Assembly (NCBI RefSeq): GCF_023238625.1
Contig: NZ_CP096670.1
Location: 1,477,501-1,541,500 of the forward strand
Direction: 5' to 3'
DNA: 64,000 nucleotides
Source of the DNA: Agarivorans sp. TSD2052
Lineage (GTDB): Bacteria; Pseudomonadota; Gammaproteobacteria; Enterobacterales; Celerinatantimonadaceae
Below the pieces are notes generated by a model. That model was not told where the DNA came from. It saw only the letters and a list, made by a program, of their open reading frames with translations, and did no database searches. Every line of letters begins with the position of its first letter. Within the stretch, counting starts at the first letter, position 1. Shown one piece after another: positions 26,372-40,238 of this stretch. The translations under genes and the position numbers were made by a program.

Positions 26372-26387
26372 GTGTAAACGTTTTCCC
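26372..26387 (+). promoter_or_regulatory. GalR/LacI-type operator upstream of lacZ-galA
   Basis: GTGTAAACGTTTTCCC matches the GalR-type consensus GTGKAANCGNTTNCAC at 15 of 16 positions. It lies about 110 bases before the lacZ start. A weak CRP-like GTGA-N6-TCTC (from 26394) follows. The rest of this 400-base gap shows no gene. Confidence 0.65.
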
Positions 26388-26401
26388 GCTTTCGTGATTA
26401 G

Positions 26402-31737
<5,336 letters not shown>

Positions 31738-31748
31738 TCTAAAGACAA

Positions 31749-31775
31749 GGGGGCGCTTAGCGCACCCTTTATTAG
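31749..31775 (+). terminator. Intrinsic terminator of lacZ-galA
   Basis: A stem of GGG-G-GCGC paired with GCGC-A-CCC (one mismatch, 3-nt loop) followed by TTTATT, 12 bases after the alpha-galactosidase stop. Confidence 0.8.
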
Positions 31776-31781
31776 GTGTTG

Positions 31782-32273
31782 CTAATTTAGCGAGCTTAAT
31801 ATCTCATCTAATCGAGCATATTGTTCGGCGAGTTGCTGTTCTGTGTTTTGGTTATAGGATTCCGCAAGTAATGCTATTTCTTTGCTTTGAATATCACGCC
31901 ACAGCTTTAATACGCTCAATTGTTGCTCTGCGGGCAGTTCTTCTAATATATTAACTTTGACAACGTCTATTTTCGCCTCATAAAACAGCTGTTCAAGTTG
32001 TTGGTATAAAGCATTAAAACTTACTTCAAGGCGTAAATGCTGATTAGCTGTTTCTTGGCTTAACTGACTCTCTAAGCCAAGTAATTGCTTGCGCCACTCT
32101 CTTGCTTGTTGTTGATATTCACTGGGTAGCCGGGTAATTGAGGCGTCATAATCTATCACCACAAAAGGATCTTCCAACTCACTGAAAGATTCAGCTTGTG
32201 CGCCACCTAAATAGAAAGCTAGTGCCAGTATAGGGGCAATCACCCGTAGGTTTTGTTTAAGTCTATTTATCAT
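31782..32273 (-). CDS. Exported coiled-coil protein of unknown function
   Basis: A 163-residue exported protein. The start at MINRLKQNLRV has AGGAC seven bases upstream and leads into a signal peptide ending near GAQA; the longer frame adds eight residues before it. The mature part is almost all charged helix (REWRKQLLGLESQLSQE, QLEQLFYEAK, AEQQLSVLKLWRDIQSKEIA), probably coiled coil, without cysteines. I do not recognise the family. It lies 25 bases downstream of the XRE regulator gene, so it may belong to that operon. Confidence 0.7.
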   Translation of the reverse strand: MINRLKQNLRVIAPILALAFYLGGAQAESFSELEDPFVVIDYDASITRLPSEYQQQAREWRKQLLGLESQLSQETANQHLRLEVSFNALYQQLEQLFYEAKIDVVKVNILEELPAEQQLSVLKLWRDIQSKEIALLAESYNQNTEQQLAEQYARLDEILSSLN

Positions 32274-32298
32274 GCTAACGTCCTGATGAACTGGCATT

Positions 32299-32541
32299 TT
32301 ATTTTATGTTAAGCCCGTCAGTTTCGGGGGCATCCTGATCTGGTTGGTATTCTAATAAATCACCGGGTTGGCAGTCTAACACCTGACAAATTGCGTTGAG
32401 TGTCGAAAAGCGAATCGCCTTTGCTCTACCTGTTTTCAATACCGACAAATTTTGAATCGAAATTCCCACTGCTTCAGATAAGTGGTTTAAGCGCATCTTG
32501 CGTTTCGCTAGCATCACATCCAAATTAATCACGATCGCCAT
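32299..32541 (-). CDS. XRE-family HTH regulator (YozG-like)
   Basis: A compact DNA-binding protein of 80 residues, almost entirely one helix-turn-helix domain (MLAKRKMRLNHLSEAVGISI ... LSVLKTGRAKAIRFSTLNAI). The ATG at 32541 has AGGAG six bases upstream. YozG-like regulators are typically paired with DUF2975 membrane proteins, as here, with a 12-base gap. It probably represses its own operon; the signal is unknown. Confidence 0.88.
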   Translation of the reverse strand: MAIVINLDVMLAKRKMRLNHLSEAVGISIQNLSVLKTGRAKAIRFSTLNAICQVLDCQPGDLLEYQPDQDAPETDGLNIK

Positions 32542-32553
32542 GGGCAACTCCTA

Positions 32554-33225
32554 TTAAATAGTGGCGTCTACATCGGCCTGTATTTGCACACCAAGTTGCA
32601 TGACGTATGCAACAACAACCATAAATAAACCTGCTAGCAATAATGGGAAATCTAAGCTGATGTATTGAATGGCCGTCCACTCCATATCGGGAGGCATTAC
32701 GTCATATAAATTATCAGGTGGACCTTTATGAAAGGGTCGCTTAAGCGGCAGTACTATTTGTTCAATGAAATAATTTGAAATACTGTTTACTGGAAACAAA
32801 GCGACTAAAAACCACCCAATTGAGCGAAAATATTTGGCGGTTTCTACCGTAAATACCTTGCCAGCACTATAGGCTTTAAATAAGCGGTCTATTTGCCATA
32901 TTAGTGAGGCAATTAGCACACTAGTGGCAAAAAAAATGGCAACGGTAATAATCCGATGAGAAATGGATAAGGGCAGATGAGGAGGCTTCAGCGTTTTAGG
33001 CCTGAAATGAGGCGGCAGATTTTTCAATTCGTCAACGGGGGGGCCCGTTACCATGTCCGTGACGGTATAAAAACTAAACACCCACGGACTTTTTTTCATC
33101 GGTTCAATATCAATGCCCAACTCGCTGGGAAATCCCACTAAGCATAACAGCACGAAAAATACCAAGCCCCATAATACGCGCCGCATGTGTTTTCCTACTG
33201 CGCTTATGGCCTGAATTGATTGCAT
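32554..33225 (-). CDS. DUF2975 membrane protein
   Basis: A 223-residue inner-membrane protein with four predicted helices (about 16-36, 92-115, 133-152 and 193-220) and a large loop between the first two. The layout and the adjacent YozG-like regulator are typical of the DUF2975 family. Function is unknown. It appears to be the first gene of a three-gene operon with the regulator and the exported coiled-coil protein. Confidence 0.83.
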   Translation of the reverse strand: MQSIQAISAVGKHMRRVLWGLVFFVLLCLVGFPSELGIDIEPMKKSPWVFSFYTVTDMVTGPPVDELKNLPPHFRPKTLKPPHLPLSISHRIITVAIFFATSVLIASLIWQIDRLFKAYSAGKVFTVETAKYFRSIGWFLVALFPVNSISNYFIEQIVLPLKRPFHKGPPDNLYDVMPPDMEWTAIQYISLDFPLLLAGLFMVVVAYVMQLGVQIQADVDATI

Positions 33226-33566
33226 ATTGTTGTTCTTCCTTGCCGACCAATATTACTAAAAATGACATTTATTTATCGTTTATCATTAAATAATGAATGA
33301 ATTTAGTCTTTTTGTAAACCAGGAATTTATCCTTTTTGGATTGTTTGCTGGCGCTACTGAAGGGTATTTACGTTAATTGAGATTCTATGAGGTCGATGAA
33401 ACCCCGCCATCATTGCTACGCCTAATTTGCTGGGTATATGAGCCAATACCGAACAAAAACGATAGTAAAGAGCATGTTGTACTGTCTTAACAACCACTGC
33501 CATGAGGCCAATATTAGCGCAGGCGAACAGCGAGTTTATGGGATAAAGAAAACACCGTTGATGCCC
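33226..33566. other. Intergenic region upstream of the DUF2975 operon
   Basis: About 340 bases. The AT-rich part next to 33226 (ATTTATTTATCG, then repeated AATGAATGAAT) should hold the promoter of the DUF2975 operon. I see no coding sequence or strong terminator for the upstream minus-strand gene. Confidence 0.35.
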
Positions 33567-34619
33567 TTAGGGAGGGGAATGATACCTTAGTTGGGAATAT
33601 TCTTGATGGCTGAGTGTTGCGCTATCAATTAGGGTATTTTTCGCCGCCATATTTAGCGGGTCAGAGTCATTATTTGCCATTTCCAAGAGAGTAATTTTTA
33701 CGTTGTCCGATACACTTATACTGCCTGCGCTTATATTTTCTAATACAGCCATTCGCAGTGATTCAGAGTTATCGTAAGACAGCATATCGGTTGCCATAGC
33801 TGTTCGCTGTTCGTCAATGGCAAAGCGCATCAATTGTGGTAACAGCAACTCAGCGTCTGAAGCATTGCTTTTATATATAAGGCTTTCAATTTCAGTGACC
33901 AGCAAGTTTTTCTCAGCAGTCTCAATCTGGAAGGGTTTAAGTAAACTGAGTGCCTCTAATCGGGTGTTGCTATCGGTGTGTTCCATCACGGATAAATCAA
34001 CTAAACCTTGTACGATCTCTTCAGAGTCAATCGTTGAAGTTGTACTGGCCAATAAGGTCACAAATTTTTGTTGTGATTCTGGGTCAGAATACATTCCATA
34101 TTGTTTTGCTAGTGAAAATAAAGCTTCATCGGCAGTGTTGTTGGGCATGTTTTGTATTACCGACATGAGCAGTTTGAATTTAGGGTCATCAATAGAGTAG
34201 TCATCGAGCTGAGCGACGGTATAAGCTAACTGTTCAGGTCTACTTATTAACATTTGTTTAAGTAAATCGAACTGATTGGCAATAATCTGGCCTTTATCGT
34301 CTTGCTCGTTAATGTTGTCTATGCTCGACAGAATACTGTCTAATTCGTCGATAGTACGCTGATCCGGCGTATTAGGCTTAGCTCGATTCAGGTCAGGTTC
34401 AGCTTGCCAGTCACTTGGGGCCTTAAAAGCGCTATCTTGCGTATAGCTACCATCTGGTATGTTTGCACTTGTTGCACGGCTTTCAACAAAGCTTGATACG
34501 CTAGCGTCTTGTTGGTGTTGTGAATAATTCGACGGCCCTGAATGCCTAAAAAGTGCATATTGATATCCGCCAGCAAAACATAAAGTAGCGACTGACAGCA
34601 GCGCGATGACAGGTTTCAT
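33567..34619 (-). CDS. Exported or anchored helical-repeat protein, unknown family
   Basis: A 350-residue protein with an N-terminal hydrophobic segment (about 4-18) that could be a signal or anchor, then a low-complexity Ser/Asp-rich region to about residue 80. The C-terminal 260 residues are regular amphipathic helices of about 35 residues (DEALFSLAKQYGMYSDPESQ, RLEALSLLKPF, ELLLPQLMRFAIDEQRTAMA). This suggests a HEAT-like solenoid, a fold used for protein binding. I do not recognise the family. It precedes no obvious partner. Confidence 0.65.
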   Translation of the reverse strand: MKPVIALLSVATLCFAGGYQYALFRHSGPSNYSQHQQDASVSSFVESRATSANIPDGSYTQDSAFKAPSDWQAEPDLNRAKPNTPDQRTIDELDSILSSIDNINEQDDKGQIIANQFDLLKQMLISRPEQLAYTVAQLDDYSIDDPKFKLLMSVIQNMPNNTADEALFSLAKQYGMYSDPESQQKFVTLLASTTSTIDSEEIVQGLVDLSVMEHTDSNTRLEALSLLKPFQIETAEKNLLVTEIESLIYKSNASDAELLLPQLMRFAIDEQRTAMATDMLSYDNSESLRMAVLENISAGSISVSDNVKITLLEMANNDSDPLNMAAKNTLIDSATLSHQEYSQLRYHSPP

Positions 34620-34747
34620 TACTCAACCTCTATGGTTTATTCACTGAAAAATAGTACGTTATTCTAAATACTAATTGAATACGTGTTGCTAGAAAGAGAT
34701 TAAATTGAGCGGGCTAATTCAATCTCTTTGGTTGCTTTATTTATTCA

Positions 34748-35557
34748 TTATCTTAACCACAGCGATACATCGACCGCACCTTTGTGATTAGTGTTAGCAT
34801 CGCCGAATATTTCAATGGCCAAAATTTGATATCCGTTTGCTAAGCCATCACGCTTAAAGCCCAAATCTGAGTTGTCCCACCGATTGACGTGAGGGCCAAA
34901 GTTCAAATTATGGTTGTCACCTGTCTTGGTAGGTGAGCGGCGAACACTCCAATATTGTTTAAATTTACGACTGTCTCCACTGCCACAAAATTGTGCGCCA
35001 TCACGGTCAACCAGATACACATCGTAGGTGGCACCATTAGCATTTACTGTTCCTTTAGAGCTAGCAGGAGCGCCTGCTGTTTCATCCCAAGGGACAAACT
35101 GGCCTGGGCCTTTCCAAGTATCGACCACATAATACTCTTGAGAGGTACTGCCACTACAAGACCAACCATAAAGGGCTATCAATGCTTTTTGAATGCTGGA
35201 ATTACTGGTTAATTCACCCACGTTATAACCAATTTTTCGGTATCTAGCCCCTTTGCTCCAACCTAAGCCGCCAATGGCATCTTCGCCCCATGATTTGGCC
35301 ATGTTCCATTCGGCTCGATAATGGCGACCAGCATCGTTATAAAAACCAATCTTGACATCACAGGTTTTTATATTATTTTGGCTTAGCTCAAACCACGAGT
35401 AAAAATGTCCACGATAAGTGCCTGAGCCGTAACCATTATCAGAGTCTCCAGCTGGATCACAAATCGTTTTGGTGATGCTTGCAGCATAACTGGTGCTTGG
35501 GGTAATGGTGAGTAATCCGCCTAAAGCGAGTGACAAGGCTAAAAGTTGTGTCTTCAT
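34748..35557 (-). CDS. Secreted GH11-like endo-beta-1,4-xylanase
   Basis: A 269-residue secreted protein with a signal peptide ending near SYAA. The sequence follows the GH11 jelly-roll pattern: YSWFELSQ, GGLGWSKG, LYGWSCSG, EYYVVDTW, TYDVYLVDRDG, KQYWSVRRSPT and YQILAIEIFG. Both catalytic glutamates are in place: E141 as nucleophile and E249 as acid/base. It has about 50 more residues than minimal GH11 enzymes and four or more Cys, so it is a divergent member. Substrate is inferred from the family; marine mixed-linkage xylan is plausible. Confidence 0.8.
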   Translation of the reverse strand: MKTQLLALSLALGGLLTITPSTSYAASITKTICDPAGDSDNGYGSGTYRGHFYSWFELSQNNIKTCDVKIGFYNDAGRHYRAEWNMAKSWGEDAIGGLGWSKGARYRKIGYNVGELTSNSSIQKALIALYGWSCSGSTSQEYYVVDTWKGPGQFVPWDETAGAPASSKGTVNANGATYDVYLVDRDGAQFCGSGDSRKFKQYWSVRRSPTKTGDNHNLNFGPHVNRWDNSDLGFKRDGLANGYQILAIEIFGDANTNHKGAVDVSLWLR

Positions 35558-36128
35558 TAAAGTGTCCTAATTTCGTTAAAAGTACCAACGAACTAGTCAT
35601 ACATGGCTTATGTATTGCGACTATACAACTCGTCAAAAGAGCGTTCGAAAACGCGGTTATAATGTGAATTTTTTGTTGCCATTTAGTATTGTTTTTTTGT
35701 CTTTTTTAGGTCAATTCAAAAGATCAAAAGGCGCGGCGGCGTCATGATAAACAATGAAAGGTAGGTGATAACTAAATAACGAAAAGGGAATGGCAGAAAA
35801 AACAATGCAATATATTGAATAAATTGGTAGGGCTGTGTGATTATACTTTTTAATGCGCGAGTTCACGCTTTTTAACGATATATTGTACTTTACTCAACAA
35901 TCACCAAAATAAACAGGCTAAATACGTAATTAGTCAAAATGATGTCGACTGCCAGGATGATAGTTGTATACCAAACGCCTTAACTAAGTCGTCGTTTCTT
36001 CACCTAAGCAAGATAACGCTAAAGCCGCTGTAATAAGCGACGCTGTTTTCATCTCCTTTTAAAGCGCTTTGACAGTGGGTGATATTATGGTTAGCGTGGC
36101 GCCAATAAAAAATGTATAAGGGGATGTG
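35558..36128. other. Intergenic region between the xylanase and HD genes
   Basis: About 570 AT-rich bases with divergent promoters. The palindrome AAAGCGCTTT (36061-36070) could be a LacI-family operator but is short. Nothing else coding or RNA-like stands out. Confidence 0.35.
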
Positions 36129-36764
36129 GTGTTAGCTGACTTAGAGCAACAATGCGCGCTGTTCGTTTGCGATCTTGAGCATAGTGATAGTGCCCATAAC
36201 ATCGATCATGTTCGCCGAGTGGTCGCTTTAGCCAAGCACCTGGCGAAGCAAGAACACGCTCAACTAGAGGTCGTAGTGCCAGCGGCTTGGTTACACGATT
36301 GTGTATCTTTGGCTAAAAACCACCCTCAACGTCATTTAGCTTCGCAAATGGCTGCCGATAAAGCGCTCGAATTTCTAAGCCGTATACGCTATCCGCAGGC
36401 CTACTTTGCAGCCATTCACCATGCGATTGTGGCTCATAGTTATAGCGCGGATGTAAAACCTAATAGTATAGAGGCGGAAGTCGTCCAAGATGCTGACCGG
36501 CTTGATGCTTTAGGTGCGATAGGACTTAGTCGTTGTTTACAGGTAGGCACCAGCTTAAACCGACCACTATATAACCAACACGATCCCTTTTGCCTGCAAA
36601 GATGTCCCGACGATCGAGAATATACCCTCGATCATTTTTATAGCAAGCTACTGCACATCAGTGAATCGGTTTGTACCCCGTCAGCTCGTTGCGAAGCTCA
36701 GTTACGCACCCAGTTTATGCTGAACTACCTACAGCAACTTAAGCACGAGTTAAGACCTAGCTAA
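36129..36764 (+). CDS. HD-domain phosphohydrolase (YedJ-like)
   Basis: A 211-residue metal-dependent hydrolase. HD-fold ligands are visible: H in NIDHVRRV, the HD pair in AWLHDC, a His in HHAIVAHS and Asp in VVQDADRLDALG. The last motif is typical of the YedJ/uncharacterised HD group. Two GTG codons are possible (36126 and 36129); the second has AAGGGG at better spacing. The substrate is unknown, probably a nucleotide. The acetyltransferase gene follows 33 bases later. Confidence 0.88.
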   Translation: MLADLEQQCALFVCDLEHSDSAHNIDHVRRVVALAKHLAKQEHAQLEVVVPAAWLHDCVSLAKNHPQRHLASQMAADKALEFLSRIRYPQAYFAAIHHAIVAHSYSADVKPNSIEAEVVQDADRLDALGAIGLSRCLQVGTSLNRPLYNQHDPFCLQRCPDDREYTLDHFYSKLLHISESVCTPSARCEAQLRTQFMLNYLQQLKHELRPS

Positions 36765-36797
36765 AATTATAGACTTAATGGAAGGAGCTTGATTTCA

Positions 36798-37262
36798 GTG
36801 ATACAACTGATTGCGATGACCGAACAGCAGTTCTCTACCTATTTGGCTGCTGCAATTGTCAGCTATGCGAAGGACAATGTTCAAGCTGGGCGCTGCTCAG
36901 ATGAAGAGTCTTTGGAAGATTCTAAAGGTGCTCATCAAAAACTATTGCCACAAGGTATAGCGACGCCAAATCATTATTTATTGCAGATTGTGCATCATAA
37001 ACAAACAGTAGGGCACCTCTGGTTAATGTTTGATAGGCATAAACCAAGGGCTGGTGCGTTTGTTTACGATCTTGAAATTTATGCTCTTTTTCAAAGATGC
37101 GGCTATGCTAAGGCGGCGCTGCTAGAGGCTGAAAAATGTGTCTTACAACTGGGCGGGGATAAAATCTCGTTGCACGTATTTTCGCACAATACTAAGGCGC
37201 AACATTTATACCAGCAACTGGATTATCAAGTTACTGGTATAAATATGAGTAAGTCTTTTTAG
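36798..37262 (+). CDS. GNAT-family N-acetyltransferase
   Basis: A 154-residue GNAT protein. Fold markers are VGHLWLMFD, YDLEIYALFQRCGYAKAALLEAE (acetyl-CoA loop, with RCGYA replacing the usual RGxGxG) and SLHVFSHNTKAQHLYQQLDYQ near the end. I start at GTG 36798, ten bases after AAGGAG; TTG at 36789 sits too close to that site. The substrate is unknown. It ends one base before the convergent ppk stop. Confidence 0.82.
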   Translation: MIQLIAMTEQQFSTYLAAAIVSYAKDNVQAGRCSDEESLEDSKGAHQKLLPQGIATPNHYLLQIVHHKQTVGHLWLMFDRHKPRAGAFVYDLEIYALFQRCGYAKAALLEAEKCVLQLGGDKISLHVFSHNTKAQHLYQQLDYQVTGINMSKSF

Positions 37263-37263
37263 T

Positions 37264-39369
37264 TTAATCGCCTTTATTGGGCTGGATGGCCTTAGTGGGT
37301 TCTACCGGTTTTAGTGGTCGAGATTCAATCGCCTTTAGGTAGTCATGAGTCCAAATTTGTGAGCGGATTTTACGGCGGTTTCCTCTTGGTACGTATTTGT
37401 TTTGCTGCTGGGCATCAATGATCCTAGCTTTAGTGGTATCGGCAAACTGTAAATCAAGTAAGTCGATCACTCGGCGCTTGAGTTCCTCGTTGTAGATCGG
37501 AACCCCCACCTCTACTCGCTCTTCAATATTTCGAGTCATCCAATCGAAAGAAGCGATATACACTTGCTCTTCGCCGGCATGGTGGAAGTGAAAAACCCGT
37601 GGGTGTTCTAAAAAACGGTCTACAATACTAATGATTTTTATGTTGTCACTAATACCTTCTAGCCCTGGTACCAAAGAACACATCCCCCGAATGATCATAC
37701 GTATTTTTACCCCAGCTTTACTGGCTGCGTAAAGTCGAGTAATGATGCCTTTATCAACCAGATTGTTAACCTTAATGGTAATTGCTGCTCGATTACCGGC
37801 ATTGGCTTGGTTTATTTCATAGTCAATAAGGCTAAATAGGCGTCTACGCGTTTCGTTGGGGGAAACAATTAAGTGTTGGAACTTAAAACGGCGATAAGGT
37901 TGATGAATGAAACGAAAGACATTTTCAACTTCTTGGCCTATTTCTTGGCTTTTGGTAAACAGAGCAAAGTCGGTATATATTTTTGCTGTTTTTTCATGGA
38001 AGTTACCAGTACCAATGTGGCTATAGAACACCCGTTGGTTGTTTTCCTTTCGAGTAATCAACAGCAGTTTGGAGTGTACCTTTAAAGACGGAACGCCAAA
38101 TACCACTTTAACACCTGCATCAGTAAGTACCTGTGCCCATCCAATATTCGCGCCTTCATCAAAACGGGCGCGCAATTCAATCACCACGGTTACGCGCTTA
38201 CCATTATTCGCCGCATCGATTAACGAATTCATTAGATGTGATTTCTTCGCTACCCGGTAAATATTTATCTTAATACTGCTAACTTTTGGATCGAAAGAGG
38301 CTTGGCGGACAAATTCAGAGATATAACGGAATTTATGGTAGGGGTAATAAAGCAGAATATCCCGCTGGCTAATGGCGTCAAATACGGTATCAAACTGGTC
38401 AAAATCGTTACAGTTTAAGGCCGATAACTTGGCGTTTTCTAGATATTTCCTTCCCACATTAGGGAAACCAATGAAGTCTTTAAAATTATGGTAACGGCTG
38501 CCGCTAACACTGTGATCTAACTTAGAAATGTGTAGCATTTTGCTAAGCCGCTTGATCATGCTATTTGGCATTTCCCGATCGTAAACAAAGCGAACCGGTT
38601 CGGCGGTTAAGCGTTGTTTAATGCCTTCAGACATCTTTTCCAACAAACTTTGGTCAACTTCATCAGTCAGATCGTATTCTGCATCGCGGGTCATTTTAAT
38701 TGAGTAGGCAGCTAAGGAATCGTATTTATAAAATCCTCTGAGTAAATCGTCTAAGCAAAAACGAATGATATTATCGAGAATTATCATGGTTTTTCGGGTC
38801 TTAGAGCCATCTGGTGGTAGCACGACAAATCGCGGTAAGTCATCGGTAGGTATTTCTATTAATAGGTGGTCTTCTTTTTCACCTTTTTTTACTTCTACCG
38901 CTAGATAAGTGTATTCATCTTTCAAGAAGCGAACCAAATCAGTACGTTTGGTAATAACAATCGGGGTGATATGGCGTAATACTTTGTCTTTGAAATATTT
39001 TCTCACCCAGTTTTGATGGTTGCTACTCAATTGGTCTTCGTTGATTAAGAAGATATTACGGCGAGCCAAAGTCAGGATGATTTCCCGATAGGTGTCATCA
39101 AAATCTTGCTGTAGTTGGGCGAGTTTCGCTTGTACATCATTGAGTAACTTAATAGAGCCGTCATCGGTTTGTTTAAGCTCATTTAAGATAATTCGGCGCT
39201 TGAGAGCTGCCACCCTAACTTTATAAAACTCATCTTGGTTATTGGAAAAAATACCGAGAAACCTGACTCGTTCTATGATTGGCACTGAATGATCTTGTGC
39301 TTCTTGCAAAACCCGTTGGTTAAACGATAGCCAACTTAGCTCTTTCTCAATATAAAGACTGTCGCTCAT
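37264..39369 (-). CDS. ppk: Polyphosphate kinase Ppk1
   Basis: Reversibly polymerises ATP gamma-phosphate into polyphosphate, 701 residues, the family length. The four-domain layout begins with YIEKELSWLSFNQRVLQEA. The catalytic region has KVHSKLLLITRK and YSHIGTGNFHEKTAKIYTDF, and a second phospholipase-D-like His motif lies in FHFHHAGEEQVYIASFDWMTRN. No ppx gene is adjacent. Its location between the two phosphate-regulated loci is suggestive, but I see no Pho box in its short upstream gap. Confidence 0.97.
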   Translation of the reverse strand: MSDSLYIEKELSWLSFNQRVLQEAQDHSVPIIERVRFLGIFSNNQDEFYKVRVAALKRRIILNELKQTDDGSIKLLNDVQAKLAQLQQDFDDTYREIILTLARRNIFLINEDQLSSNHQNWVRKYFKDKVLRHITPIVITKRTDLVRFLKDEYTYLAVEVKKGEKEDHLLIEIPTDDLPRFVVLPPDGSKTRKTMIILDNIIRFCLDDLLRGFYKYDSLAAYSIKMTRDAEYDLTDEVDQSLLEKMSEGIKQRLTAEPVRFVYDREMPNSMIKRLSKMLHISKLDHSVSGSRYHNFKDFIGFPNVGRKYLENAKLSALNCNDFDQFDTVFDAISQRDILLYYPYHKFRYISEFVRQASFDPKVSSIKINIYRVAKKSHLMNSLIDAANNGKRVTVVIELRARFDEGANIGWAQVLTDAGVKVVFGVPSLKVHSKLLLITRKENNQRVFYSHIGTGNFHEKTAKIYTDFALFTKSQEIGQEVENVFRFIHQPYRRFKFQHLIVSPNETRRRLFSLIDYEINQANAGNRAAITIKVNNLVDKGIITRLYAASKAGVKIRMIIRGMCSLVPGLEGISDNIKIISIVDRFLEHPRVFHFHHAGEEQVYIASFDWMTRNIEERVEVGVPIYNEELKRRVIDLLDLQFADTTKARIIDAQQQNKYVPRGNRRKIRSQIWTHDYLKAIESRPLKPVEPTKAIQPNKGD

Positions 39370-39415
39370 TTTACACCTATCTTATCTAAAACTTTTCCAT
39401 TGCCACTTGTACGTA

Positions 39416-39919
39416 TTATTCGTCTGAGAAGTCGACCATTAAATCGTCAGCTAAGGATTCTAAAGAATCTTGAATCAGGTTGCGTTGGTCATCGCTAGCA
39501 CAGGGAACCAATAACTGAGCGGTAAAAATAAGTCCTCCCCAATTGGGCGCGCTGCCCACATGCGTATTAATTTCGCTTAAGCTAATGCCTAATGAATTTA
39601 GCACCTGAGTGACTTCTTGAACAATTCCTACGCGGTCGTTGGCGGTAACCGTAATCATCACCTGTTCATCGGCGGTGTTATCGCTGTCGCTGCCTTCGGC
39701 TATATTAATGAGTAGCTGTGGCTGATTGAGTAATTCTTCACTTAAGGCTGCAACGTTTTCTTCGGCGACTTCTATGTGCAAGATACCAGCAAATTGCCCT
39801 GCTAATTCTGTAAGACTACTGGCTAACCAACTTCCATGATGCTTTACGACTAACGAGGATAACTGGTCAACAATACCGGGACGGTCTTTGCCTAAAACGC
39901 TGATAACCAATTGTTTCAT
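39416..39919 (-). CDS. GcvR-like double ACT-domain protein
   Basis: A 167-residue protein with two ACT domains (about 1-75 and 85-167), each starting with the glycine-contact motif (LGKDRPGIVDQLSSLV and TANDRVGIVQEVTQVL). It belongs with the glycine cleavage repressor GcvR group, which binds GcvA in the presence of glycine rather than DNA itself. Whether GcvA is the partner here is not shown. It lies 46 bases upstream of ppk on the same strand and may be co-transcribed. Confidence 0.85.
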   Translation of the reverse strand: MKQLVISVLGKDRPGIVDQLSSLVVKHHGSWLASSLTELAGQFAGILHIEVAEENVAALSEELLNQPQLLINIAEGSDSDNTADEQVMITVTANDRVGIVQEVTQVLNSLGISLSEINTHVGSAPNWGGLIFTAQLLVPCASDDQRNLIQDSLESLADDLMVDFSDE

Positions 39920-40173
39920 AAAATACTCCTTGAATGGTAAGACTAGTCGGATAAATTCAGAGTATTGTTGTGTCTACCCAGAATCTAAAGTATGCATAGC
40001 TTTTATGCTTTAGGGAAGCCACTCTGTGCGTTATAACCCCTTAATATTCTAAGCTTAGCTGATTTTTTTATCTTTAATATTAGATACATATTATTGTCAT
40101 ATTGAGTTGCTAAAGATAGTGTTATCGCCGCATTTTCGGCTGTTATAAGTGACTTTTTTTTTAGTATTTCACT

Positions 40174-40202
40174 CTGTAACAATAGTGTCATAAAACTGCC
40201 AT
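40174..40202 (+). promoter_or_regulatory. Triple Pho box upstream of pstC
   Basis: Three 7-bp repeats at exact 11-bp steps: CTGTAAC-AATA-GTGTCAT-AAAA-CTGCCAT. The array ends 36 bases before the pstC ATG. It matches the PhoB binding pattern. Confidence 0.83.
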
Positions 40203-40238
40203 ATACTTTCGCCAGACCTATTAAATTGTGAGGGATAT

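Noticed and set aside
36061-36070. AAAGCGCTTT palindrome upstream of the HD-domain gene
   Set aside because: It looks like a LacI-family core but is only 10 bases with no matching flanks or local regulator, so I could not assign it.
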